The position numbers and the translations under genes were made by a program. Shown here one piece after another: positions 33,201 to 47,238 of a stretch of DNA of 64,000 nt. The notes beneath the pieces were generated by a model. That model ran no database searches, was not told where the DNA came from, and saw only the letters and a program-made list of their open reading frames with translations. The stretch is from Arctopsyche grandis (Eukaryota; Arthropoda; Insecta; Trichoptera; Hydropsychidae), in the NCBI RefSeq assembly GCF_051622035.1, contig NC_135355.1, positions 28,738,986-28,802,985 on the forward strand. Direction: 5' to 3'. How positions within the stretch are numbered: position 1 is the first letter of the stretch; each line of letters opens with the position of its first letter.

Positions 33201-36200
33201 ATTAATTATTTTTCTCCTGGATGAAGCACTGGGTTGGACACCAGTATTGCTAGAAGATAAAATAAAGGAGAGCGAATATGTTTTTATGATTTACCAGTAA
33301 AAATAATAATATACCGAGCTATTTCTCGGGACATTTACTGGAAATGGACTCCCTAATTAACATGCATTATTACCTCTCATCTCATAGGAACCTGAACTCA
33401 CCATCAAATTATTTCATATACTTTTCTTTATTAGATGTTATCGTAAGCGATATGATAATAACTCTTGGTCAAAAGATTTGTTCTGGCGGGAGATCTGCTG
33501 ACGATAGGAAACTGTTGTCAACTGTATGGAAAATTATTAGGAACTTCAAACAACTTAAACTTTATTTAACATGTGCTGAACCTTGGGTTCAATTTACAGC
33601 AATGAATTTTTCAGTACGTATTTTAAAAATAGTATACATACAGTGGATTCCACTTAATTGGGACGCCAGTCAATAGGTTCAGCCGGCTATTTAGGATAAA
33701 TCCCAAGAAACGAAAACCCTTATTAAAATCAGCCAGGTATTTGGAACTAAGTGATTTGGCCTGATGTATCCTGATTAAGTGCAATCCACTGTACATAATG
33801 TATTAAAATACATTTTTTATTATATTGTAAGATTATTCATTATAGGTTAAACAAATTGACTGGTTATTGGGTGATATTTGCGCTTGCATCGTCAAATCAG
33901 AAGAACCGCTCAGCGAATATTACACGCATTTACAAGCAATATTGAAAAAAATTGCTCTGTTCACACCCGATATGGAAGAGTTGTTCACTCAGGTTATAAA
34001 ATCTCATATTTAGATAATATTCATTGATTTGAAATTATATTTAAACGTAGGAATTCATTTGTAGGATAATCTTTTACCGACACTAGAACTATTCGACGCT
34101 GGGCCGTATTTAATGGATGTTTGCAAATCTCTTCTGTCGGCGTATCAAAGCCAACAAAGTTACATGATAAGCGATGAGGTTTTGATCAGCAATCAAATGC
34201 AAATTTGTTTACTGCTGCATGAATCTATAAAGTTAATATTTTTTTGTCTAATTATGTATTAGTGTAAAAGTATTGTTGATTTATATAATTTGTATGTTTT
34301 TAGTTCGTTTACAGTCGACGATGAATTGAAAAATGTGAGTGAACTTGTATGTCGGTTTATCAAAAGCGTATCGTATGGTAAAGATTTTCAAAAACAACTT
34401 AAATTTTATACTGAAGTTAGAGCTTCATTCTTCAAACTGGATTCTATCTATGTTATTTTGATCCAGGTACATATTACATTGATTGAAAATGAATGTTTAA
34501 CTCTTCTTTTAAATTTTTGTCAAACATTTCAAATATAATTGCAGCTAGTTAACAACCTATCAATGAACATTCGCAACTTAGTTGTGGGAAAAGATTCGCG
34601 CAAAGTCGGCAACTTCATCCAATGCTGCTCGGCGTACTGCTGCGTAACAGTGCCTTCTGTAATCTGTCCATTTACAAAACTACAGCTCTATCTATTATCA
34701 GCTCAAGTCGCTCTCATCAATCACTGCTTTTTACAAGGTATTATGGATAAGGAAGTAAAGTAGTAGCCACCAATATGGTCAAATCGCTTTCAACTCATAC
34801 AATGGTGACCCAAACTCGACCATTTTGTAGGACCCCTACAGTATCTTATCCATCGTACACATTGCCTAATTTGTAATGCACTATTTATTCACAGCCGAGG
34901 ATTGTTTGAAGGCGGCTCTGATGGCTTCGGTTAAAATACCTCCAAAGCATACGATCGACGGTCAACTCCGTTCGACCGATGCTTTCAAAGTGTCATATAT
35001 TAGCAATTTTATGTCTACGATTTTAATGTTGCCGGTAAGATGTCGCTCATTTTTAATGTGTATATATGTATGTTTTCAATGCCAAATCTAATGTATAGTA
35101 TTGAATAGGATCGGCAACAAAACGGTAGTTTTCTTAATATGTTCAAAGTCGTATTGAAGGTTATCATGAATCATTTATCATGGGAACCGACGACTCCTTC
35201 ACGATATATTCTGCTGCTCAAAGCGATTGATTTATTGGCAAATATGGCTCAAGAAGATTATTTGTATCATGCTGGTGAAGGTATTGTATTATGTATTATA
35301 TATATGAATATTATACAAGTGGGTTGAAAACCGTTTGGTGATTGATTTAATGCGGAAGTTTATATTCACTACCTAAATAAAATCATATTAAATATGGGCC
35401 ACGACTAGGTATTCCAAAAATACGGACATTTGTCACTAACGGTATGACCAACAAATTAAATCCACTATCGGTGGTACCGGTATTGATTTATTTAATTACA
35501 AAACAATATGTCGAGTCTTTCTACACCGATTAACGAGTATCTCTTAATTAATTTTTGTGTGGAAGGGATGGTTTTAGCTTTTAAATAGTATATGTATGTA
35601 TACTAGTGATAGTCCCGATGAAAATTTCACCGGGTGTATTAGAAGTAAAAACTACCTACCTAACTACATATAAACAATATAAAACAGCAATAGAAAAATT
35701 AATTTTCAGTAGATGGCGATCTATGCTCGTGGCACTATTTTCCAAGAGGAAATATTGATAGCAAACAATATATATAAAAGTTTTTTCTTGATTTTACCAC
35801 CTAAACCTTACAAACATACAGTCTCTTTCGAAATTATACATATATTATATTACTAGCGATTTTCATCAGGTGTATTGAGTAAAAACTACCTACCTACCTA
35901 CATATATAATATATAAACAATGTAAAACACCAATAGAAAAATTAATTAATTTTAATTAAATTAAATTAATTTATCAAAATTAAATTAATTTTCAATAGAT
36001 GGTGCTAAATTCTCGTGTATTTTCCAAGAGGGAATGTCGATAACAAACAATATATACATATACATATATACGAGCTTTGTCTTGATTCTACCACCCAAAC
36101 CTTACATACATACAGTCTCTTTCGAAATTATGTATATATTAGATAATAGATGTATTCAAATAATTGTTGAGTGAATAAAATAAGTTACGAGGCTTCTTAT

Positions 36201-37049
36201 TGTTAACAGTCAATTTATTATAATTCAATATATGTATGTATTCAGTCTCAGGTATACGATATTTTCGACATACTTAATCTTTGTTTTAAAATTTATAATC
36301 CACTCAACGGCTCCTTTGAATGACAGATCAAAAGGATGTTGAATTTTGACTCATTCTTTGGTTACAAACTAGCCGATATAACATTTTCTTCTAAATTCAA
36401 AACCATTCAACTAACATAAAATTGAAATTATTATATTACGGAACTACTGGTAGTACCGAAGTTCGACATTTGACCAAAAACCGCTAGTACTGGTATCAGA
36501 ATCCTTATTCACGACCCATAATCTGGAAATCCATGGTTTAATTGTTTCCGTCCCACTTTGTATATATATTAATTTAAAATATCTTTATATCATAGTGCAT
36601 AAATTATATATTTTAGCATTGGCGAACGACAATATATTGGTATTTAATGAAAATTTCATAGCCGAAGTGAATGCCATGTGTTCGTCAATAGTAGATGAAA
36701 TCTTGTCGATTCTGCGTATGCTTGGTGAAAATAATGAAAATCATAAGCAATCGTCGCTGGCATTGGAGCTTTTTTGGAGGATCGTGAAGAGAGCTGACCT
36801 GAGCGTAAAGGAAATCGAAGTTTTGGCAGTCAATTTGTGGAATTTGGCGCACAAACATAAAAATTGTGTCGACCTTAAAGTATCCGTAAGTACGATGATG
36901 TGTACGTGCGTAGCACGCTTATAATACGTAACGTGTTTGATGATTTGCATTCTATATTTTAGAACAAATTGATAACATCGCTAGAATTTAACGCCGGCAT
37001 AAATGGTACCAATCTTTCCCTTTTGACCAAAATAAAATCCACTGCATAG
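27277..37049 (+). CDS. VPS35L: VPS35L, Retriever complex subunit
   Basis: Eighteen exons, 943 residues (human 963): 27277-27290, 30503-30596, 30668-30784, 30860-30989, 31059-31213, 31289-31467, 31940-32288, 32374-32549, 32633-32733, 33435-33613, 33846-33992, 34065-34231, 34304-34466, 34545-34737, 34895-35034, 35109-35280, 36617-36885 and 36963-37049. Phase is continuous. VPS35L is the helical-solenoid core of Retriever, with VPS26C and VPS29, and recycles cargo from endosomes with the CCC and WASH complexes. Near-identical family blocks include [56 protein letters not shown] and [20 protein letters not shown]. The 14-nt first exon (MPTN plus two bases of a Trp codon) is inferred only from a good start context, a GTAATA donor and matching phase. 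Everything from 30503 on is firm. A LINE lies in intron 1. Confidence 0.93.
27430..30345 (+). mobile_element. Non-LTR retrotransposon (Jockey-like), 5'-truncated and frameshifted
   Basis: ORF 27451-29475 begins inside the endonuclease (SGDFNLNSS is its C-terminal motif) and continues into a full reverse transcriptase. It has [58 protein letters not shown] and the catalytic YADD. A one-base shift near 29370 moves the reading to ORF 29370-30074, which completes the C-terminal part. The 3' UTR is T-rich and carries GCTTTGGGGCAACCTGTCA before an AAAAT-repeat tail. It lies in sense orientation in the inferred VPS35L intron 1. Part of the same tail occurs inverted near 59700. It cannot be active as it stands. 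Confidence 0.85.
31515..31913. mobile_element. Near-perfect palindromic element filling a VPS35L intron
   Basis: Arms of about 190 bp, from GGGTCTACCCCATGGGATCG to its complement at 31913, with ATCGAAAGATCTTAAGTCG and GGTGCATGGTAAACGG inside. It makes up most of the intron 31468-31939 and ends 26 nt before the acceptor. A full relative is at 59829-60214 and a damaged one from 21210. The ORFs over it reflect the symmetry. Confidence 0.8.
33641..33791. mobile_element. 151-bp pogo/Tigger-type MITE
   Basis: Ends CAGTGGATTCCACTTAATTG and near complement, with TA on both flanks. It fills most of the VPS35L intron 33614-33845. The CAGT terminus and TA target fit the pogo/Tigger group. Confidence 0.7.
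35599..36143. repeat. Two tandem copies of an interspersed repeat
   Basis: Units 35599-35850 and 35851-36143 share TACTAG, GGTGTATT, ACTACCTACCTA, CAATAGAAAAATTAATT, AGATGG and CATACAGTCTCTTTCG. A third, shorter copy is at 48958-49135. They lie in a VPS35L intron and are non-coding. Confidence 0.7.
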
Positions 37050-37802
37050 CCTATATCATGTAGCAAATAGTTCTGTGATACTTCACGTGCTCGGGATGTA
37101 AAGGATTTGTGCGTGTACTTTCCATGTACTACAGGGTGTCGCAACATCAATTTTCTGATTATACTTTTACTATATATTATATATCTTAATTTTTTTTTAA
37201 TATATTTCACTTTTATAACGCTTATGATTAACTACATAATATAATATGTATATCTGTAGATGTAAAGGAATTCGTATGCATGTGATATTAGCGTAACTAT
37301 TGTATTTTAACACTTGCCTCACTGTGATGGATAGCGAGTGAACAAGACTTATATTTTATATTTATATCTCCAAATATACTGAATGATATCTGTCTTGGAA
37401 TGACGGCTGTGTTTCAGCCGTCATTTTTTTTCTATCTTGCACTTATTTTATATTATTCTACGTATAATACTAGATAAAATGATTTTTATAGCTAATTATA
37501 ATAATTAACCTCGCAAATTTTGCACTGTTTTAACTTAAAACACACATTTATAACTGGACGCTTGGAGTCCAGCACAGTGGCTAGCGATTTTTAGATTTTT
37601 TTTAATATTGCGTGGCAAGTGTTAACTTGGAATATGTAACATCAAAATTTGTACAAATAAACTTATGATCTAATTTTAAATATACATTTTCTATTACAGG
37701 ATGAATATTTAAATATATCAAAATATACTTTAAAATAGTATACATACTTGTTTTATTCATTTGTTTGTCAATTTTAAAACATTGCAAGACCTTATTATGC
37801 TA
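37050..37802. other. 3' flank of VPS35L
   Basis: Non-coding. It should include the VPS35L 3' UTR, but I could not pick one poly(A) signal. Nothing else seen. Confidence 0.4.
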
Positions 37803-38132
37803 TACAGGTGATCACGAGAAGCATTTTCATTTTTAAAAAAGGAAAATAAAGTTAATTTTTCAAAAAAATTATAAAATACTGTAATTCGTTAGAGAGAATA
37901 TGCCATTTACGCTTCGTATTCAGTTTTCAATCATGAGCATCTTCTATTCGTACTGTTCGTGGAGCGCCTGGTGGTGTATTCTTCATTATATTACTCGTGG
38001 TTTGCAATTTCTCAACCCATTTGATAATGAATCACTGTTCTATCGCTAGCGAATACAAAATGGCGATCCACTAGGAGGGAAATGGCTACGAATCTCTTCG
38101 AAAATGACAATGCTCCTTGTGTTCACCTGTAT
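37803..38132. mobile_element. 330-bp TA-flanked element
   Basis: Ends TACAGGTGATCACGAGAAGC and near complement (about 33 bp), with TA outside both ends. The interior has short protein-like pieces on the minus strand but no confident transposase motif. Confidence 0.65.
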
Positions 38133-39366
38133 AATACACACACATATTGCAAACAGCTTTGAAGAAAATAAAACGCAGACTAAAAATCAAATTTTGTATA
38201 TTTTAAACAAAAAATTTACATTAAATCACAATCAAATGACGAATAGCTGAATTTGTGTAATATAAAAATAATACACATATAATTTGAAAAAAATTGAATA
38301 TTCAGCCACCAATTAAAAAAAAAAATATGTATATTTTATACATAATATAAATTAACTATACAAAAATAAATATTGAAAAACTACATACAAAAGGTACATC
38401 TTATAAATAAAATAAAGCTTTGCGGGCGTTTTATCGAGAGATCAAAAACAAATAAATTTATATGTAATATCAAATTTCGCCAATTATGCACATACATATA
38501 CATAATATATAGAAATTTCGAACTTTCTGGTCAAATCTGGAGTGTTTCGAATAAGCAGTATTGTAGACAAACAATATTAAATAGCTATACATACATCAAC
38601 AGCCTTATTTTAATCTATTCTATTAAAAAATGTATATGTATATTATACTTATTTATCCAAAAAAAGTATCAGAACACATTCGTAGATTAGAATAATACGA
38701 AGCAAGAGACTATGTTATAAAATATAACTTTTTATTCGTTACATGTTAATTTACGAAAAATATAACTTCATGGATTGTGTGTATCTACGTTTTAGGCACA
38801 TTTATAAACAGATTCGATTTCAAAAGGTCCTAAAATGTAATACGATACGATTTAAATATATGATAATATAATACTTTGGTTAAAATGGGTTAAAATTAAT
38901 ATTGAATACATCACAAGTGAAAAATATGGTACACATTTGTATTAGCAAAAACATCCATATTATAAAAGCTAATACTTTTAATTTAAAAAGAACATAAGCA
39001 CGCTCCAATATTACATTAGTTTTCAATAACATTCGTACAAATATATTCAACACTAATACCCATTGGTATATAAATAATTTCCTTCAATAAATATCATCCC
39101 ACTTTCGATATTTAAATCAATCAAATAATATTTCAATTATTTAAGTAAAAGCTGTACCACAAATAAAGCATTACTTCATGATTATTTAATAAGTAATACA
39201 TATGTATAAGTAGATCATAATATTAAAATATTAGAAACTCTTATTACAAAAAGTGAAACTTGACGAGTGTATGAAATGTGCCTAAATGGTCACATTTTTT
39301 TTTTTTCATTAATCATAAGTATTATACGTAAATACATATGGCATGCAGAAAATTTAGAATGACTCT
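38133..39366. other. AT-rich intergenic region
   Basis: No gene seen. It presumably holds the TECPR1 3' UTR on the minus strand. Confidence 0.4.
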
Positions 39367-42300
39367 TCAACTGAAATAGTTATTACCGCGGGCAGATATA
39401 TGAAGCCAAGCTGCCGTAACACCCATGTGCCAACCGGATCCAGTATCGGCAGTGTCGGAAAGACCAGCACGACGACACAAAGTACCACCACTACTAACAG
39501 CCCATACTCCACCCTCGCCGACAGATACGTGACGAAATCCTCCACTACCATCTGCAACACCAAAAGAATGTACATATATTCGTATTAGAAAGACGGTCTG
39601 ATACGACTGTAGTGCCATTATTCACATAATAACTGACCTGGTGCATCACTGCCGAGTACGAGCCAATGATTGCCTTCAGGCATGGCGGCAGTCACATCTC
39701 GGCGAACGGCGATTTTTCCATAGCTATCAACAGCCCAAACATCTCGTATTCCCACAGAAAGCTGCTTTAAACTACCCATTCCAGGAGTAGACTCGACGAC
39801 ATGCCAAAGAGTACCTGAACACATTAAACACATATTGTTTCCCATAAAAAATCAGGTGAGGAAAAGCGTATGTACATATGTGTGAAGAGCTTTTATTTTT
39901 GTTTTGAGTGCATGATCATAATAAAATCATTCATTTTTACTACAACCTTTTTATTAGTTTCACTGGCTGTGTACATGTGCAATATTTGTGAGCTGATTTT
40001 GAACCACACTTCCGATCGCTTTGATATTATACTGACATATGGGGGATAGATCGAATTAAAGTAAGAAAATGTCTCCGACATAATACTTAAGGAATTTAAT
40101 CATTAACGAAATTCAAATTTCATCAGGATCGACTATAAGATCGACGTGATGACACCTGGTTATCAATTGCACCGGCTCGCCACCCCTTCTTAGCCTCACG
40201 TGTTATAGCAATGTTACCGAGAGTTGGCGTGAACAAATTCACTTGTGTTGTGTCAGTGAAGAGGTGTATAGCATGCTGTCACACTGCATTCAATGATAAA
40301 AGGACGCCCTGTCCCTTTCGCGCGCTTCTGTGTGAGTACAAGAACGCGCCAACTCTCAGTAACAGACCTTGCACATAGATGAACAGTACAAAAAAAAAGA
40401 GATCAGCTACAAGAGGTTTCCACTACACACTCTATTGTTAATTTCTTAGAAAGAACATGTTGTTACAAGCTCTTTTTACCCTCTTGCTTTGAACACTGAT
40501 GGTTTTTCTAAGAAAAAAAAAACCACGTGTACCCAATCTCCTAGCCCTCTTGGCATAAATCGATTACACAATGAGGATGAATTCACAAATAATTAATTAT
40601 AACAGTAACTTTTTTCACATTATCTCATAATGCAAAACTTTAGGTCCGTTTATATTACCCAACACTGCACGTCAACAACTCGGCACAGCACTGCATAGAA
40701 AAGACTACTTTTATTAGTGGGTTATAGGCGCGACTTTTTCGTCCGAGTCGACTAAAAAAAAAACAACCGCGCGCCACTGGCGTCATTTATTTATTTATTT
40801 TATTTAAAGTTTGGACCATTGTAGCATTACAGGAATTCCTAATGCGTTACAACTTTAAAATTTAAATACACATAAACTTCAGCCCTTATAAATTAGAGTT
40901 TCGACCCTTATAAATTAGAGCGCGACGATAGGGCGCAATATTGCTCGCGTCGTATCAATATTGTCACAATATGAAGTTTCCGAAAATATTCATATGCGCA
41001 TTGGCGGCACTTTCGTTAGTACTGGTGCACTCACCACTATGACATCACGTCATACATGAACATTTCCAGTGGCCAAAGAAAACCGGTTCTGCACGATACG
41101 TTTCGGTGACATGTACTGCTGTATAATATGAACAGATCGCGTCAGTTGTTGCTGTTTCGGAAACGCCACGTATGTAAGTACACATTATAGAACATTTGAA
41201 TGTGTCCATTTAGAATGTACTATAGATTATTTTTCGTACTGCTGTTTACGTGCAGTTGCCAGCTAATTATTATTATTTAATTTATAAGGTACAATTCCTA
41301 GGCAACAATACAACAAAGAAAGTTTTTCAAAATCGAGATCATTTCAATAGATTTTTTCATACCATTGTCGAACAAACTAGAATAAGTATAAGATTGGGTT
41401 GAATATAAATAAAATGTATGAATTTTTTATTTAAATTTACCTAAAGGATTACTGAGTGTGATTCCCATACGCCAATAGGATTCGCCTTTACGACCAACGG
41501 CCCAAACTCCTGCTCTGCCAATACTGATTCCGCATAAAGGTTGAACGCATGTTACATGCTCCCATGATAAACCCTGATAAAAAAAAAATATTTTAAATTT
41601 AAACTATTAAATAGCTGAATATAAAATACATCGGATAAAAACTCACAGCAGGACAATCTTTGGTAACACCAGTTCTGAAAAGTGCATCACCATTAACGGC
41701 TATAGCCCAAACAGCTATGGATACGTCAGAAAGTTCATCGCTTGACTGAAAAATTATTTCAAATAAATTTTTAATACAAATCTTAAACTTAAAGATTTAA
41801 ACCTAGTGTAAAATATATCATACCCATAAGGATACGTCGATAATTTTGGTGTTGCCTAATTCGTGCCAAGGACCGGACGTATTTAGTTGAGCGCGTCTAT
41901 ACCACCTTCTTCTGCGAACACAATCGGTAAATAATTTTTTTCCATGATACACTGACGGAAAATCAGTAGCGTACTGCCAACCATCACGGTCTACGCCTCC
42001 CGGTGGGTGAAAATCAACGAGCCAATCGGATATCTACAAACATAAAGAACGGTAAAGAAGAATCAACAGAGAAATAGCAACAAAAATATACCCAACAATT
42101 TACCCAATGCCAATGTCTATTCAAAAGTTTGGTTAGTTCACGTGTTCTTTTGTGTTTTCCAGTAGAATCACTCCACATGTAACGGTCCGTAGGCAGTCCG
42201 GAGCCAGTATAGCCAGTCAGTGGATTCCATCTTTGATTTTCATACACATAATAATTTTGCGTGTCCGTCATAGAGTGTATCATATCATTATTTTTGTCTA

Positions 42301-45300
42301 ATCCTGAATTATATTTAAAATTTAATCTAACCTTATAGCATTTTAATAACATTTAATATCAACAATATAATGATACCTTTTAGTATAGGACCACCCCAAC
42401 CACCGGTGTACAACCAAGGTGTATATTCGTGAGAAATACCCCAAACTATGCCTTTACTGCACGTTTCGACTCTTCGTAGATGACCTCCCATACAACGCCA
42501 AACCATGTCTTCAATTCCAAATATAATCTAAAAAATAAATAATACATTGAATAAAATGAATTCTGTGAGTTTATCTACATATGTAAGCCAAATCGTTGAC
42601 ATGTCCGGTAATAAAGAAATAATGAGACGTATGAAATTAGGATGAAATGCATTTGGGCGAATCAATGCCGTATTCAAATTTAAAATGCCACTGTGCCTGA
42701 AGAAAAAGATCTGCCATCAATGTGTTTTGCCAGTGATGACGTGCCAGAATGCTGCATAAAGTGCAGCACACTCAAAGAAGTATAGAACGCTGTATACTTG
42801 GCATAACGAGGAGAGATAGAAAACGGAATATGTGGGTTAGAAGTATGACAGAAGTGGTTGATGTATGGTGAGAGTCAAGAAATTTAAATGGTTATGGGCG
42901 AGTCACGTAGCTAGACGAAAGAAGGACTCAAATGGTACCCAAAAGAATGTAAAATGGTACGAGTAAAGCCACAGGGGAGATGGGTTGATGAAATCAAAAA
43001 AATGTGTAGAATGAGATGGATATGAGTTGCTTAAAACATAGACGTATTGAAGCGTGTTGGAGAGGCTTTCAACCAGTGGATAGCGAATGGCTGTGAATGA
43101 TGAAACTGGTGAATGTTATACTGATTTACCTTTTTAGATCTATAAGAAACACGGAACAGACGTAATGGTCCACTAATTTGTAAACTAGCTACAGTTTCTG
43201 GTTCTATTCGATGTTTGTAAAAAGCAAAGTCTTTTCCATTACAAAATATATTATAGCCTTCATGAGTCGATATGATCTGAAATGAAAACAAAAAAAAAAA
43301 TGTAATACTGACTGACTAAAAGCATTTTGAAAACATTTTTAGAATAGTTTACTTTGATGTTAAACTCTTGGCCAGGAGCTATATTAATTTCCCCGGAGCG
43401 TTCTTCTTCTCCCCATTGTCCATTTTGCATTGTGTTTCGAATTATTGTACCTTCAGGAAATCTAAAATAATATTAAATTATTATATGTATACATATTCAA
43501 ACATTTTTCAACATATATTAAATTTAACAACTTACCGTGGATTAAAATGCAACGCAATATCTCTAATGTCTTTTTCAGTCTTATGTTTTTGCTTTATGCG
43601 AATGTGCCCTTGTAAATTAATCGAAATTCTTTCAGCATTATCTAGAATACATCCAGAAACCTCGAGTTCTGTTCCAGCAGAAAAATTATTATACAATATT
43701 GTCGAGAATCCATTCGTAGACGTATCCTTTCCGAAGACATCCATTTCCTGCATTTGAAATTCAGCTCATAACTTGCGTTTATTTCACGTGTATAAACGTA
43801 AGTTAGACAATGAAAATTACCTGAATATAAAGACCATTATCTTGACGATCCATTCCACAAACGGCTGGATCCCAAACCAAAACATCTCCAGCAGCAGTGC
43901 TACCCCATAAAGCTTGATCACTAGGACGACCCAAGACTCCATGAACTTGGCATGTAACTGTTTCAACACATCACATTATAGACCTGTATATATTTCAATA
44001 CTAAAAATACTACCTGTAAATAAATAAACAAACCTTCGACTAATATTGACAACCATTCTTCTTGATCTGTGTCAGCGGTGAATTGTAGTTTGAGCGGAGT
44101 TTTGAAACGTCTCGGTGCGTAAACAGCTATTCTAGGACATCCCGCTTCAGAACAACTAACCACGCAAGTGATCTCACTCAAAATTAATGTGCACTGAAAA
44201 TATTTCCACGTGTCATCAGTTACTAATATATAAATACAGATTGCTCATGACGCAAATAAAAATTGAATTACTTTTGTTGTAGCTCCATCAGGATTTAATA
44301 TAGTAAGTGTGCCTCCATTCGAACCAGAATGGCATTCTAATGCTAAAATGCAATCTTCGGCCGCTCCACCTGGGCCCCCAGAGCATCTAGCTTCACCAGT
44401 GCGAACCCAGCTCTTTGTATCGATGGCTTTTTCATAAGAACTAAAATCAGATTCATTTCCTTGGAGCCTCGCTTTCAAATCATCGAGAATTTGAAGGCGC
44501 CACGCCTGAGAGAGCTCCGCTTGAGGTACAGTATGACTGTCTGCGAACCTACAAAAGTTTAATCTATGTATTACATTGCATTCATTTGTGAAATGAAAAA
44601 TGCGAACGGGACTTTGACGAACCAATGAGGCAGCTGTGTTGGATCAAAAGTACATCCACCAGCTTCTACAAGAGTCCAAACTGCATCACACTCGTCCCAA
44701 TACAGAGCAGCGTGATCGCTTTCATCGTCGCCAAATAATCCAGAATCTGTATCAAATACACTACTGTCTGTTTCGGGATGTGCTTCCATTCCAACCTTCA
44801 AATATTGTTTTATCAATATTAAAAAGTAGGAAACCATTAATAGAACTAAATTAAATAAGGCGGTCAATTTGATAGAAAACCGATTTTGATTAATTCAGTA
44901 TTAAACAGAAAATTTGCCTACAAAGTTACTTACAACAGAGCCAACACTCCTGACAGGACTCCAAGCCCTAGGATTTTTTAATGTAGTTTCAAAACTTGTC
45001 CCTGTTAAATCAATGTATTTCGAATTATCGACCACTTCAGAAATCGCTTGATTTGATTTCACACTACAAGCATCGTCTGAATCTGACCTGGATTTAATCA
45101 AATAATTTGTGAATACAAAAACCAATGTCGTACATATCACTCATAGATTTAAAAGCGTATATACATCGGTGGTGTAGAATTCGTCAACAAAGATGGCCTG
45201 AGTGGGAGTGTGCGTGGAGCTGGTGCAGACCTGGAAGATTCCTCCCAAGAACTTGGCAAAATTCCCGACTCATGAGTGCTCAATGGGCGATTCTATAAAA

Positions 45301-47164
45301 ATAAAGTATTGTTTTATATACATATATGTATGTAGTATATAGCAAACGTCATACTAAAATGTTTACAAACCAAAGAGTTCAAACTCCGATGACGACTCGA
45401 TCTCGGCGAGCCACCTTTCAACAGACTAGCATTGCTGGAAGCCCTGCTCAAATGAAGAGGTGCTTGTATCAGCCGCCAGTTTTTTCCGCTAAGCTCATTA
45501 GATGTGACTCCACATCTCCAATATATGCACCTATCCATGGCTCCAACACCAAACACTTGCTCGTTCGTTGCAACAGATATATGCGCCATATTGCCACTGA
45601 TTTCCAACCAGCCTTTGCCCATGGCTGCCGACTCACAAGTACCAGAATTGGCTCCACTGACGCCTTTCCTGAACCACACTCGCCCATCGGTGCTAACGCT
45701 CCACACAGCATCGTATCCAACGGAAATCACGTGCAATTTGGTCTCTTCCGGAGCTTTGATTTCCAACCAAGAATCGCCTGTTGCGCAATCTCTGGTGACT
45801 CCCTTTCTGACTAGAGCACGTCCCGTCCAAAGTAAGGCCCAAACCAGTCCAGTAGGACCGACGGATATTTGCTTAACTTCACAGCCAGGTGGTACTGCTA
45901 TATTGGTCCAACGCAATCCTTCCGGAGCTGTAGTACTAGTTCCAGTTCTATACATGACCTGGAAAAGATATTTGAATAGTAATTTATTCCTACTAAAATA
46001 GTTTACTCAATTTCGAATATTGCTACCGCATAATAATTTATATTACAATTTTCCATGTAATAAAGGCCTTCTAGAAGGAATAAGAATGTACATATTTAAG
46101 GAATGAATAGTCATAAAACATCCTATAATGTTAATTACACTGAGCAACAAAAAATTACAGGAGCGGAAACTTATCAATCTTAACTAAGTTGGATCCACCG
46201 AATTCAAATATGACAATGATTTTTGTTAGCTTTCTCTCGTTTAAGAGATATAATCGTTTAAAAAGATGGTCAATTTTTAGAGATTTTTAACTTTTGAGTA
46301 TTTAAATCAAAATGTAGTGTAGCTGTGCCAGAAGCGAGTATTTTCTATTGATTGATATTGATTGTGTTTTATGTCAATATTTTTTGTTTCATCGAAATGT
46401 ACTAATGCAAGCAGTAAATTATTTTAAATCTATGCTTCACCTGTATGGAATAACGCCTCGAATACTAACTTTTCCAAGCTGCAAGTAATACAAAATAAAT
46501 CCCTAAAAATAATTTATAATACACCCATATATACTAACTAGAAAAAACTGCATGTCATATATAATATTCCGTTTGTTACAGACATTACTAACAAACTAAC
46601 CAGTGATTCTATGACAGAATCACTAATAACCATACTAACACACTTGTGAAGAGTCTCGGTGATTACAACAAAATGTCTATACCCTTCAGGTATAAACACA
46701 GATTACCTAAACACAATCTGCTTTAGGTCATCGACTTTAGAGAGTCTTTAATTAATATTATGAATTAGATGTATTATGAACATAAGGATTATATATTGGT
46801 TTTTGAGCTATTTTTCCTATTATGCTGTAGATTAACATTAGAATAATATAATACTATGATTACTAACCAAATTAAATTAAATTGTAAAATAGAAAATGAT
46901 CAGTAGATCAGTCGCTATTAAAATAGATATAAGATGTATTGTGAACATAATTTCGTAATAATAAAAAGCATTTAAAAATCAAAATCAAAATTGAGTTTAA
47001 AAATGCACACAAATGGATGATGCAAGAGCGAGATGAAGAATGGAGAGCGCATCACTCTATCTCACTCGCTCACTCTCGCTTACGAAGGATAAGCGGTGAA
47101 CCTAGAACATTTCATATTTTAATTTGAGATCATTTACCGTTCGAATCAGTGCATTCAGATAAAA

Positions 47165-47238
<74 letters not shown>

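Noticed and set aside
45326-46001. Two plus-strand ORFs of over 160 codons
   Set aside because: They are antisense to TECPR1 exon 2, which has clear tectonin repeats on the other strand.
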